Shown piece by piece: positions 47,719 through 58,388 of a DNA stretch of 64,000 nt. A program made the position numbers and the translations under genes. The stretch lies in the NCBI RefSeq assembly GCF_030253575.1, contig NC_080569.1, positions 5,643,501-5,707,500 on the forward strand. The letters are read 5' to 3'. The DNA comes from Rhododendron vialii (taxonomy: Eukaryota > Streptophyta > Magnoliopsida > Ericales > Ericaceae). The stretch's first letter is position 1, and every line of letters begins with the position of its first letter. Below the pieces are notes generated by a model. That model saw only the letters and a program-made list of their open reading frames with translations, ran no database searches and had not been told where the DNA came from.

Positions 47719-50700
47719 TTAATTGGTGGCCTTTCCATGACTTCTGGGGAAAGGGATCACCTCTCTGACATCGATGAGGCCTGTGGCATAAACAACCAGA
47801 AGATCGAAGGAGAGACTGAAGCCCGAGTGCATGACGGTTCCATGCCTCCGAAGATCTAAATACCACTCATACTGCTCTTTTGGTAAGTTCAATTCCTTAA
47901 TCCTGCAATCATGAATAACAGAAAATCAGTAAAAAGGTTTGAGGTTGTTTTAGTTTTTATGTTTATAAGATATAAAGGTCAAAAGTAAACACATTTTTGC
48001 CATATTACTGCTACTGGAATCACACTTAACCAATAACAAAACAATACGACAAACTCGGGGAAAATACTAATCAAACTTGAACTATCATGTGCTCATACCG
48101 GGTAGTTAATACATTGAACCGTTCCTCGTTTTGGCTAGCTCTAATCAGCTTCCCAGCCTGCACACAAATATCAACCAAATTAGTGACTAGCAATATTGCA
48201 CTAGATTAAAGTGAAAGCCCAGAGAACGAAGAAACAAAGGCTAAAAATATGGTGGAGGTGTTTAACATGTTGAAGAAAGAGGCTCAAATTACCTTTGGTA
48301 AAACCACGTCAAATGCTGCAACTGTTTTTCCATCATCATTCAGGCGCACATAGAATGGCTGAAGTTCTTTAGGGTAATTGTGTATGATAACTGGCCTTTT
48401 GTAGATTTCATCAACCAGATAACTGCAGTCACAAAGCCATTAAGTTTACCTCTCTCTCACTCCCCCAAGACTAACAGCATGACAAATACTGCTACCATGT
48501 ACAAACCTTTCATGTTCTTCAGTTAGAGGCATACCCAGCTCGAGTTTTGCTTCAAAATTTTTATTTTTGACCTACCCAGAAAACAGTGACATGACATATG
48601 AGTTAATTATGGGAAATCGAATCCATGTACAGACTGTTGTAACCAAGGACAGCACAATATTACCTGTTTTAAAACCTCCATTGCTTCCGCATAGGAGATC
48701 CTTTGGAATGAACTTGATGTCAACGATAGAAGGCGGTCCACAATGGTTGGGTCAACCCGTTTCGAGAGAAATTTCAGATCTTCCGAACAATTTTCCAGCA
48801 CCCATTTGCTCACAAACTTCAGAAAGTCATCTGCACAGTTCATGGCATCCTGGAAACCAAAAATGATACACATACTAAATGGAGGAAGGAAATTTACTAT
48901 GTCTGTAATATCAAAGCAAGTTAATTAAGGGTACAAAACATCAAGTAAGTCCAAAGGGTATTACATCCAGCTCATAATGCAAAACTGCTTTCATGAGATC
49001 AAAAGAAACAGACTTTTCTAATTGGATAAAAAAATGTTAAAACATCAAAAAGAAAACGAAATAAGATGTATACTATGAATTTTTCACGCATACCAAATAG
49101 AAGCCAGATGAAACATAGTTAGGTCTACAGCTGATGCAGAACAAAACAGCTAACAAGAGTTTAGATCAGAAACAGAGATGGAAAAACTTGAACAAGAGCA
49201 ATATCAAGAAGCATGGACACTGATAAAAGCAGAAAGTTTATGGAATTGTACCTCTAACTGAGAGAAAGCTATTTCAAGTTCAATCATCCACATCTCTGCA
49301 ACTTGCTTTTTGGACTCCAATTTTTGTGCTCGGAATCTGGGCCCAAATGAGTACACATTTCCTAGAGCACATGCATAGCTTTCAAGATGAAGGCGTCCAG
49401 AAGCCGTTAGAAAAGTCTGGCGAGAGAAGAAGTCTTCGGAAAATTCCACCTTCACTCTCTCAGTTTTAACTGAAGTTCCAGACTTGGATTTTTCTCTCGC
49501 TTCCAACTGTGCAGCTAGCTCATTTGTCTTACGAAGATCCTGAAGTGCAGCAACTAGTGCTTCCCTGTTGCTTTCAGTTCTTTTGAGCTCTTCAACTTGT
49601 TTACTTTTTTCATTAATGGAAGCCTTGATAGTTTCAAGGCTAACACCTCCAGTATCATCCATGGCAATGGCCTCCTTTTTTATGGCTTTGCCAAGCAGAG
49701 TTGTAACTTGGAACTTGTCGCTGAATCCTTCACTGTCTGTGGTTGTGATAATGGGCATGTCCACATAAAGGAACCCATTGTTCAAGAAGAAGGTGTGAGT
49801 GGCTTGAGTTAGGGAATGGCGAATACGGGTAATTGATGCCACCTCAACAGCAGGGAAAACAACACAATAGAAATGTCAGAACAGCTCTCAAAATCGAATA
49901 ATACAAAGATGAAACAAATCACTTATAACATGGAAATTCAGGAAAGAACGAAAGGACTAAGCCTATCTTATTATTTTCATTTTGGTTGCAGTATGCATGG
50001 GAGTCACAGGACAATATTAAATTTGCTCATCAGAAACCCCTATTTGAGTTGATTTTGATAACCAAATATCGTAATAACAAGCAGCTGGTATTTGGGGAAA
50101 TAGGGGCTACATATAGAACATCAGAATTACTCTAAGTGAACCCAAAATACAAAATAGCAATTGATCATCATAACAATAAATTGCAATGGGACTATGAGAC
50201 TACCGTAGTTGTCCGAGGTCGAAAGTGGGGAAAATCGCTTAGCATATCCAGCGGAAGCCGCTTCTTGGACAATGGGTACTTGTCTTGAACTACGGTCCCA
50301 ACATGCATAATTTTCTCTACTCTGAGCTCGATTGCATGTTTTCCCCGTACGTTTACAGTTGGCTGCTGCAATATTCCCTCTACTAATATGCAAGTTCCAG
50401 TAGCCATAACTTGGATTGGAGGAGCAATTGATGAATCCACCAAAACCTAAAATAATTCAAAACCAATCATCAAAGAAAAATTCATTTACGAACCGAAAAT
50501 CCATCCAAACTAATGTAGCAGTAGTGATATTTACGAATCTACAACCCGAATGTGTCTCTTCTTTGAAATGAAATTATCCCAATCATCCTATAAGGCTCTG
50601 TTTGGATAGATATTAGATTCATAAATGAAGGGATTTGCCATCATCTTAGACCATTCACATATGGGTTTTCACATTGGGTTCGGGAGCTTTATCTTGATGG

Positions 50701-51444
50701 ATCAAATGACTATTTCAAGAATTGTACTTATACAAGGACCCCAATAAAGTCTCCCTCATGCCTCTAATCCATCTTCCACTGAAGGTTCTGACATTTTTGA
50801 GTTCTTGGATAATTTTTTGCAAACTATCCACAACTAAACCACTCGTACTTGGGTTTACATTCAAAGTCAAATCACTTGATTTGAAGCCTGCATCTATCCA
50901 AACGAAGCCTGGAGAATCCACTACAAAATTTTGGTTTATGTAGTATTATTCATCAAAGTAGATGATCTTTACATGACACAACAATTTGAACCTAATGAAC
51001 CTCAAGAATGAATTGCAAACAGAAGATAATAAAGAGAACAGATAAAAAATGTACCTGAAGACTTGGAACACAAGACCCATCACTAACTTGCAAAACCACG
51101 ACTGACGGCGGTGGCGGCAGCTGTTGAACAATAGATTCCAACTTTCCGCGACCTGGGTTATGGTTCCCACCCAACACCTTCATGATTGATCGAAAGAACG
51201 GAATTCTTGTCTGTAGAATCTCCACACAGGTAACATCTTTAGCCGCCGCAGGAGTGTCACCGGCCACGGCCGGTGGCGGTAGAGGCTCCTTCCTCACCTC
51301 GTTGGAGGACTTAACCCACCCTCCAATAACGATTGTCTGTCCAACCAACCCAGTCCCACCCTCCAACACGGTTTTCAAGATTAGCCTTTTGGAGTACTTT
51401 GAATGGGGGGCTCGGGTTTCGGTAGCAGCTTGTTGGGAGGCCAT
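47719..51444 (-). CDS. NS2: Asparaginyl-tRNA synthetase-like protein, NS2/SYNC2 type (615 aa)
   Basis: Eight exons on the minus strand: 51444-51055, 50446-50204, 49842-49252, 48849-48664, 48571-48507, 48422-48293, 48157-48099, 47902-47719; 1848 nt with consistent GT-AG borders and phases. The N-terminal OB-fold anticodon-binding region (VIGGWVKSS) leads to a class II catalytic region (ITRIRHSLTQATHTFF, FLYVDMPIITTTDSEG) with a Lys/Glu-rich, probably coiled-coil insertion (about 275-345). Family role: charging of cytosolic tRNA-Asn. However, motif 2 reads FRAQ (381-384) instead of FRAE, RHLAEFWM is replaced by KQVAEMWM, GEIIGGSQREER by GKLIRASQNEER, and the motif 3 Arg is Leu589 (FDLLVVY). Catalysis may be lost. 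Intron 1 holds the duplication breakpoint and a MITE at 50592-50910. Confidence 0.9.
50592..50910. mobile_element. MITE in intron 1 of the AsnRS-like gene
   Basis: Ends AGGCTCTGTTTGGATAGAT and inverted ATCTATCCAAACGAAGCCT, about 319 bp. Tourist/PIF-Harbinger-like by termini. It starts 15 bp beyond the duplication breakpoint, so copy 1 has no counterpart. Confidence 0.65.
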
Positions 51445-52296
51445 TTTTTGAGTAAAAAGAGAAGAAGTGGAGGTGGGGATTGATCGGTTTGTGGTGAGAG
51501 GGTTAGGGTTAGGGTTTTTATTGGGGGAGACATTAGAAGGATGCTTTGCTTGGGGATTTAGTGAGATGGAGGGGAGGAAGATGAGAGAAGAGGGTGTGGG
51601 TAAGTCTGGGGGTGAAGGAAAGGGATTGTTTTGGGGTCTTGAGATATGGATTTAGAGAGAGAAACAGAGATTTGGACAGAGAGAGAGGGAGGGAGAGGGG
51701 TTAGGGTTTGGTATTCTTGAAGGTTGGGGATTCGCGGGAGTTTTCACACCCTATAACGGTTTTCCAAATTATGGTCGTTAATGGAGTAGTTCCCATTTGA
51801 TAAGACTTGCTACTAATTGTAGTTAAGGTTTTTTTTTTTTTCCAGCAGTATACGTCAGCGAAGGTTATAACTAATTAGTAAGTTAGTCCACATGGATTTG
51901 AAGATTGCCCACAGCCTTGAACCGGAAACGCCCTTGACGGGGCTTGAACCGGCCTCCCACAAGGAAAAGGTCAAGAAATACCATTGAGCTACAAGTCCTT
52001 TGACATTTACTTTCAAAATTTTGGTTAAGGTTGGGAGGAACTATTTTTGTCCCAAAATTATAGTCTACACATAAATATATGTAATGTTATAGAGTATATA
52101 GTGTCAATCAAAAAATATAGTACCTCGAGTATAATTTTTAAAATTTCTTCCTACCAATTTAAATATGTAAAATTAGATTTTTTTAAGTGATGCGAAGAAT
52201 TTTTTTAAAAACTGAATTGGCAAGGGTTTTATTTCGAGAAACAGTAGTAGTACAACAAAGAATTTGTTTGATTAATCATTTTAACTTAAAAAATGA
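51445..52296. other. Promoter side of the AsnRS-like gene
   Basis: 51445-51720 is purine-rich on the plus strand (leader and promoter of the leftward gene), with GGGTTAGGG and TTAGGGTTT words (telo-box-like). 51930-52000 has a tRNA-like or SINE-like piece (GGGGCTTGAACCGGCCTCCC). No gene seen. Confidence 0.45.
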
Positions 52297-52534
52297 CACT
52301 CCTTCCGTCCCAAAAAGAATGACAATTTTTGAAACTCGTGTTATTTTTCATCGCTTATATCTTTCAATCTATAATGTTTTTCATAAATTTGAAAACTTTG
52401 TATAATAGAACTAATTAAGAACTACCAAATAAGATCCATATTGCATTTTTTTTGAGATCTATATTGGAAGATATAAGGAATTGAAATTGCCACGGATATC
52501 AAAAATTGACATCCAATTTGAGACGGAGCGAGTA
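52297..52534. mobile_element. Stowaway-like MITE
   Basis: The left end ACTCCTTCCGTCCCAAAAAG and the inverted right end TTTGAGACGGAGCGAGTA match the classic Stowaway terminus (CTCCCTCCGTCCC). About 238 bp, AT-rich, no coding capacity. A TA target duplication is clear only on the right. Confidence 0.75.
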
Positions 52535-52629
52535 GGATTCATGACATCCGAACCATGAAAGTGTCCTTGAAAATAAATGAGTAGTCCAGATTCACGTCGC
52601 TTTCATTATCCGAATGTCATGAATTCTAC
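52533..52629. repeat. Perfect-looking hairpin next to the Stowaway element
   Basis: TAGGATTCATGACATCCGAA..ATGAAAG is mirrored by CTTTCATTATCCGAATGTCATGAATTCTA about 50 bp later. Confidence 0.7.
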
Positions 52630-53125
52630 CAATCCTCTTTTGCCTTCGGTAGTTCTCTAAGTGGTGGATTAATTTGCGTGGATTTCAAAAAGATTTGACT
52701 ATTCAATCTTAATATTAATTGTCTAAACGGATATGAAATAAGAATTTAACTTCCTATTTGGAACTTGAGGAAAAGAAAAAGAAAACTTTGAGAAAAATGT
52801 CAAGGAAAATTAACTGTGCTAATTCTTTGCTTTGTTATTTTCTTCTCTGTTTCCTCTCAAACCAAATGAGAAAAAAATATTTTTCTTCTAGGTTCCAAAA
52901 ATTAATTTTCCTTTCTTTTCTTTAGGTTCGAAACAAATATCCTCCCATAAGTAGCGGCTTGCAATCAAAGAAAATTATCGAGATTGATACAGTACATGAA
53001 ACTGTAAATCTGAACTGTTTATTTTTATTTCATGTATCCTAACAGAGAACAAGTACATAGGCCAGAGCTGAAATTCATTTTGGCCCAAGCCAGTTTCATG
53101 CATATGATGATGTCCTGTTAACCGC

Positions 53126-53350
53126 AGATTCCGTATATTGGCTTGGTGTTCAAAGTCTGAGATTTAAAGATTTGTTATTTCTTAAGATTTCAGCTTCAAA
53201 ACCTCCCAAGTGCTGACTCATTTGGGGGCCATTGCATACGAAACAATTGCTTCGGCTTTAATACGGCTCCCTCACAAGTGAGCATTGAGGTAAGACCTTC
53301 AAAATTAATCGAGGCGCGTGTAAATTTACCTGGCCACTTGAGTTATCATA
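53126..53350 (+). mobile_element. tRNA-derived SINE (probable)
   Basis: An A-box-like GGCTTGGTGTTCAAAGTCTG and a B-box-like TTTCAGCTTCAAAACCTCC precede a tail ATTAATCGAGGCGCGTGTAA..CTGGCCACTTGAGTTATCAT. The tail matches GAAATTAGTCGAGGTGTGTG..GGTTATCAAAAAA at 60790-60850, as expected for members of one SINE family. Confidence 0.5.
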
Positions 53351-54566
53351 AAATACAGACTATAAGAATTTGAATCCTCCTCTTTCCCCTAGTCATGGAC
53401 AAAAAGGACAACTGGTCTTAAAACAAACAACAGAAAATAAGCAAAAGATGGGTCTTTTTTTTTTTTTTAGAACGAAACCAACTTGTTCAAGATTTTTTCT
53501 TTCTTTTTACTACTTCTACATTGTCAGAAAGCGACAAGGAAAGAAGAGAAATTTTTCGGAACGTGGCCGTGCCCACGCGGTGTTCTAGCAGTCTATCTGG
53601 GCCGTCCAAAAATGTGTTGGACGGTTCAGATTGAAACTCTCTCTCTCCTCTCACCCCATCCCTCTCTCTCCTCTTTCTCTTTCCAAATCCGAACCGTCCA
53701 AAACCGAAATAAACGACTCGGATGTGCTAAGCGGGTACCATGTGGTACCCCGGCACTAAAAAATTCCTCCGAAAAAATGCCCCCCCCCCCCCCCCCCCAA
53801 AAAAAGCATTTATTGAATGTTTGTTTTGGGAGCAAAATGCTCAATGTACTTTCTGAGCAAAAACTCTCGTGGTCTGAGAAAAGGGAAATACTTGCTATTA
53901 CACCCGAAACTTTTGCCTTCTTTTTTTTTTTTTCCGTTTGTTGAATTGGTAGAAAGAATAGGGAGAAAAAGACGCATTTCGCATCAGTATCGCAGTTTAT
54001 TTATTTATTTATAACTTACCTCGACTAACCTTGAGAGCCAACATCATTGGTCACGAGACAATTTCCGAATACAAGTAAATCTCTCTAGCGACACTGGTTT
54101 CTAATTGTATGTTCAATACTTGAACTCGTAAGTTACGAATCCGCGTTTTACTGAAACTGCATGTAACACTGTAGTATAATGCATTGTATAAACGTTTTTC
54201 ACATTCTTCTAGGAATTATCAGAGAGATATTACTCTAGACATGTTCCTATGCCTGGAAAGCTCTAAATGCTGCTTGTTGGTGGGTGAGATATCCCCTACC
54301 CAAACTAGAGGAATATAAATGATTCTCACCTTTAGAATCCCTATTCTAACCCTTGAAAAATCTCACACTAAACCCTTGCTGATTTGTAATATGGCAGAAA
54401 ACCATTTGGTGTTTTGGTAAATGCAGGTCACAATCCAATAAATTAACCCAAGACCAAGCGTTGGACCAGATTGGAAAGTTTGCCAGTTGGGGACCTCTGT
54501 TGTGTTTATTCTTAGCTCTGCGTATTCGGCCAGTCTATCTCTTATTCTCTTTATGGTCATTATTTG

Positions 54567-54570
<4 letters not shown>
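53351..54570. other. Intergenic region upstream of EPFL9
   Basis: No gene recognised. 53545-53780 carries terminal words ATTTTTCGGAA and TTCCTCCGAAAAAA in opposite orientation, perhaps an old MITE. A run of 19 C lies at 53780-53798. 54000-54570 is ordinary AT-rich promoter sequence. Confidence 0.45.

Positions 54571-54616
<46 letters not shown>
54571..54616. repeat. (CT)n microsatellite in the EPFL9 leader or promoter
   Basis: About 46 bp of CT repeats, 86 bp before the ATG. Such pyrimidine tracts are common in plant 5'UTRs. Confidence 0.9.
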
Positions 54617-54619
<3 letters not shown>

Positions 54620-54701
54620 TCCTTTCAATACCATTGGCTTGCAATACCATTGGCTTGCAATTCAGCTCACCGTCAAACTTATCCCAATACAAAGAAGAAG
54701 A

Positions 54702-55655
54702 ATGGCAAACAGTAGACAGACCAACTTACTCCTGCTGTACTTCACCATAATTTGTGCTGCACGTTTAACTCAAGGTCAGGTTCTCTCCTCCTAATTCCAC
54801 ATTTTTTTTCCATAAATTTTCCCCTGGGAATCTGATTTAATTCCTTCCTTTGCTTCATGGTCACTGTTCTGTTTCTTGTGGGCTTATTCCAAAAACAATT
54901 GTTTTTCTCTATATCGTTCCAATTTTATCGTTTTTTATAATGTTCTTCTCTTAATCTTATATTTGTTGGAATATAAGAGAAACTCTTGGCCCTATTAGAA
55001 TGTAATAATATCAAGTTCTCATCTTAATACTTGCATTTCGATGTGTGCAGGTTATAGAAAACAAGTTGGAGTTCCCTTTACTCATAGGGTCATTCATTTT
55101 CCTCCCTCGGAAAGGGAATTCCCTCTGCAGGTAAGAAAGAAAGAACAAACATTTCCTTGGAAACCTTTTCTCATGAATTCTTCTTTTCCAAATTTACATG
55201 CTAACAAATGCGGGAAAAGCATATGAAACGGTATCAAGGGGCCTTTGGCCTAATGGCATTCAAGGTTGCACTTAGGAGTTTAACTCATTCTCCAATGTTT
55301 TAATCTAATTATTCTAACCATACTGACTTCCGCCGATCAAAATTCTTTTAGGGATGCAAGTACTGACTCCCATCATTCTGTTGGGAGATTATACATGAAA
55401 TTCTTTTAGGGACAATTCTTCTCTAGATGATTATCTTTAGTGAATGTTTTCAACCTTGTTTGGAGCTTGTAGGGTTTTGGGGATCAATGGAAGAACAAGG
55501 ACTCAAGAAGAATGATGATTGGATCAACTGCACCAACCTGCACTTACAATGAATGCAGGGGATGCAAGTACAAGTGCAGAGCAGAACAAGTTCCAGTGGA
55601 GGGGAATGACCCAATCAACAGTGCATACCACTACAGATGTGTCTGCCATAGGTAA
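54702..55655 (+). CDS. EPFL9: EPFL9 / STOMAGEN precursor (111 aa)
   Basis: Three exons, 54702-54774, 55051-55130 and 55473-55655, with GT-AG borders, 336 nt. The N terminus is a signal peptide (NLLLLYFTIICAARLTQG), followed by a propeptide with the conserved VIHFPPSEREFPLQ block, then DSRRMM before the mature 45-residue peptide starting IGSTAPTC at residue 67. The mature part has six cysteines (74, 79, 82, 86, 107, 109) and ends YRCVCHR. From memory it equals Arabidopsis STOMAGEN except Lys for Arg at position 83. The peptide is secreted from mesophyll and raises stomatal density by competing with EPF1/EPF2 at the ERECTA/TMM receptors. It is one of the clearest calls in the window. Confidence 0.97.
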
Positions 55656-56120
55656 TAAATTCACAGCAGAGAGAGCTAGTACTACTAGAAACTGAGCTAA
55701 GAGAAATTGTGAAATTGTGCAGCAAAATTGCATGGACTTTTTCAAGTCTATTAAGTCACCTCTATTTGCTGCACTGTTTTGTTAGTAAAACTAGTTACAT
55801 GAGTGTCCCATTAGCTGTTATAGGATTCTTTCCAGATTCGGGATGTTGGCTCGTATGTTACCTTATTAAGTTGCAGAGATTAGTTTTGTCATCGGTTGCA
55901 TATATATTGAAAAAAGAGTATTACCTTCGGTTATATCCGCAAAATCCGGACTTATATTGTGATGTTTTCGGGCTATGCTTGATCCTGAATTTGATGACTG
56001 TTAGAAAAACGTTTGAAGCCCTTTCTTGTTTTAAATAAGGGGAGTGGTGCTGATGTCGAGTTGCTTTTTTTCCATTTTCCTCCAAAAGTTCTAGGTGGTA
56101 ACATAACTCATAGTCCCCAA

Positions 56121-56250
56121 GGCTCCGTTTTGCTAACTCAAATAAGTACAAGTACTTATTTTTTGAATTAAAGGTGATGTATTGTGAGAGAATGATCTCG
56201 TAAAGCAAAAATTAAGTAATTTAAAAATAATAATCTTAGCAGAACGGGGC
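56121..56250. mobile_element. MITE, GGCCCCGTTCC family, copy 4
   Basis: Ends GGCTCCGTTTTGC and inverted GCAGAACGGGGC. The inner block GGTGATGTATTGTGAGAGAATG is shared with 11314-11460. 130 bp. Confidence 0.65.
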
Positions 56251-58354
56251 GTTCAAACATGACGGGATGATAAGTGTTATTTGCCCTAAGCATCATGGGT
56301 TTAGGTTTTGATGCACATAAAGCCTCAAGGGCATTTGAGTGTGAACTGTGTTTGAGCTAATATATTACGCGTTCAACTATGAGTTAATTACCGGCTGGAA
56401 CGATGATGGTTCCTAATGTAGCGAACACCATGCTCATAAAAGAACCTTACATAATGTTATTAGTAGTAAATTTTAAAAAGAAAAATATTTAGGGTGTTTA
56501 GCTACACAGTTGTACTTGTCGTGCAGGCACCATTGAATTAGATTGTGGAGTGTTCCATTATTTTTGGGCAGAGTGTTCAATAATTTTTCAATTGGGTGTT
56601 TAAAAAAATGATTAAACCAAATTTACTACTACCTGTATTTTAAAAATATATATATTTTTAAGGGTGTTCAACTGACAACCCTTCAATCAATGTAGAGCCG
56701 CCTACCTCGTCTAGGTTCATCATCCACATCCTTTTTGTCTTGACTGTTTAACAGTCTCGTTTAATTACTCTAACTAACAAACGACCCGTACTAGTAATAC
56801 ACGATGGCTATTTATCCCACCATCCCCCTTTGTCTTCCGCCCCACACGCTGCCCCCACTCTCTGCCACCACCTCTAGACTCTCTCCTTCCTTCGTACCCA
56901 ATGTTTTCTCATTTTCTCTGTTGAGAGTTAAACACTCACTCTCCATAGTTCAAGAATTTTATAGGGAGTTCTTGAAGATTCTGGAATATTTATTCCTGTA
57001 AAAGTTCAGAGGCATCTGAAAGTATCTACAATATTCTAGAAAGCTGTGGAGAGTTATAGAAGGATTTAGTTGTGGAGAAGTTATGTGACAAGAGCCTTGA
57101 GGAAGCTAGAAGACTCCGGAAGGTTCAAAAAGACGATAGATATGTGTGAAGTCTTATACAACATGATGGTAGGGAATGAATCTAAAATATTCTAGAATGT
57201 AGAAAAAAGTAGTGCACATCTATATAAGGGGTGAAAGGCCTCATTTTGTGGGTGTGGTAAGGAAGTATCACCAATGTGTTAATGGTGGTGACAAAATCTT
57301 CCTTCGGTGAGGTAGGGAGATGCCAAGGTGGGGGAGTACCATTCAAGGTGTTAAAGTGTTCCTTCTGCTGTGTGTGCGCTCAACATTCTTTGGTTTGGTG
57401 AATAATACAGTATTGGCCCATTTGACGACAGGATATAAGAGGCGAATATGTCATCAACCCGGTAGTCTCTCTCTCCCCTCTCCGCCCCCACTCTTCCCTA
57501 GACTCTCTCCACCAAATCCACAACCCTTTCTCTCCCCGCCCACCGTCCCCAATCTTGTTCCAAGATTCTTGCTCCTTCCTCATTTCTCCAATAATTACGA
57601 TATAAAACGTTCCGAGCCTAACTCTCAAAGGGCCAACCTTGGCAATCTTAACCGCCATATACATCTATGCTTGCAAATTGTGTTTCCGTTACCTCAAACT
57701 AAGAGGAACACTACCATCAGACTAAGAGGAACACTGCCATCACCTAATAGGATGGTTGTCATCGACTTCTTTATCCCAGCTCCAGGGGCACACTTGTAAT
57801 GGGTTTAGAACTTGCCATCGTTCTTCTTCCACGGATTTTTACATTGGATGTAACGCCTATCCTTCCATTCATTGTGAACTATCTCCAACCAGTAGCCTGA
57901 CCCTTCCCAAACCCACAAGTACATCCCTCTCTCTCTACCCTCCGTACCCTAACCCCTACACCTCTCTTCCGCTGCAAACCCACCACCCTTTCTCTCCCTA
58001 TCTGCACTCTCTCTGAACCCGCTATTTCTCTAAGCCAGTACCCTCCAAACCCTACTCTACCCCCACTCACCGGCGCAACTCTCGCCATTATTACCCTTTG
58101 TGTTAGGATTGTCACACACACACACACGATTTACGAGTATAAAACAGTAAAAAATCAACACAGAGATATACGTGCTTCTCCAAAATAGGGTATGTCCATG
58201 GGAGCGAGAGCGATTGCTGTTCTTTTATTATCACAGTATGGAATAGGGTTTACAACATAGCGTATTTATAACTACTCTATTATAACCCTAATATGGTATT
58301 TGGTCTGTATTCCAAAAATACCCCTATACAAACCGTACCATACTGCGGGAGCAT

Positions 58355-58356
<2 letters not shown>

Positions 58357-58385
<29 letters not shown>
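58357..58385. repeat. Poly-C run of 29 bases
   Basis: An uninterrupted C tract following GCATTG. Could be real (poly-G on the other strand can form a quadruplex) or a length-uncertain assembly/sequencing site. Confidence 0.9.

Positions 58386-58388
<3 letters not shown>

Larger units (their letters stand above)
45168..50577. repeat. Segmental duplication, copy 2 (direct)
   Basis: Homologous to 36473-42026. It ends within intron 1 of the intact AsnRS-like gene, whose sequence continues uninterrupted to exon 1, so this copy is in the ancestral setting at its right end. It has a short extra segment near 46511-46545 (CAGGTAAACTTGCACTTGG) absent from copy 1. Confidence 0.95.

Noticed and set aside
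36473-50577. Possibility that the duplication is an assembly artefact
   Set aside because: The copies differ at many scattered sites, one has an extra solo LTR with target repeats, and a 3.1-kb element separates them. Real duplication is more likely, though read depth would settle it.
55131-55229. Extended open reading past EPFL9 exon 2
   Set aside because: It reads into the intron after CTGCAG|GTAAGA. The spliced form restores the conserved mature hormone.
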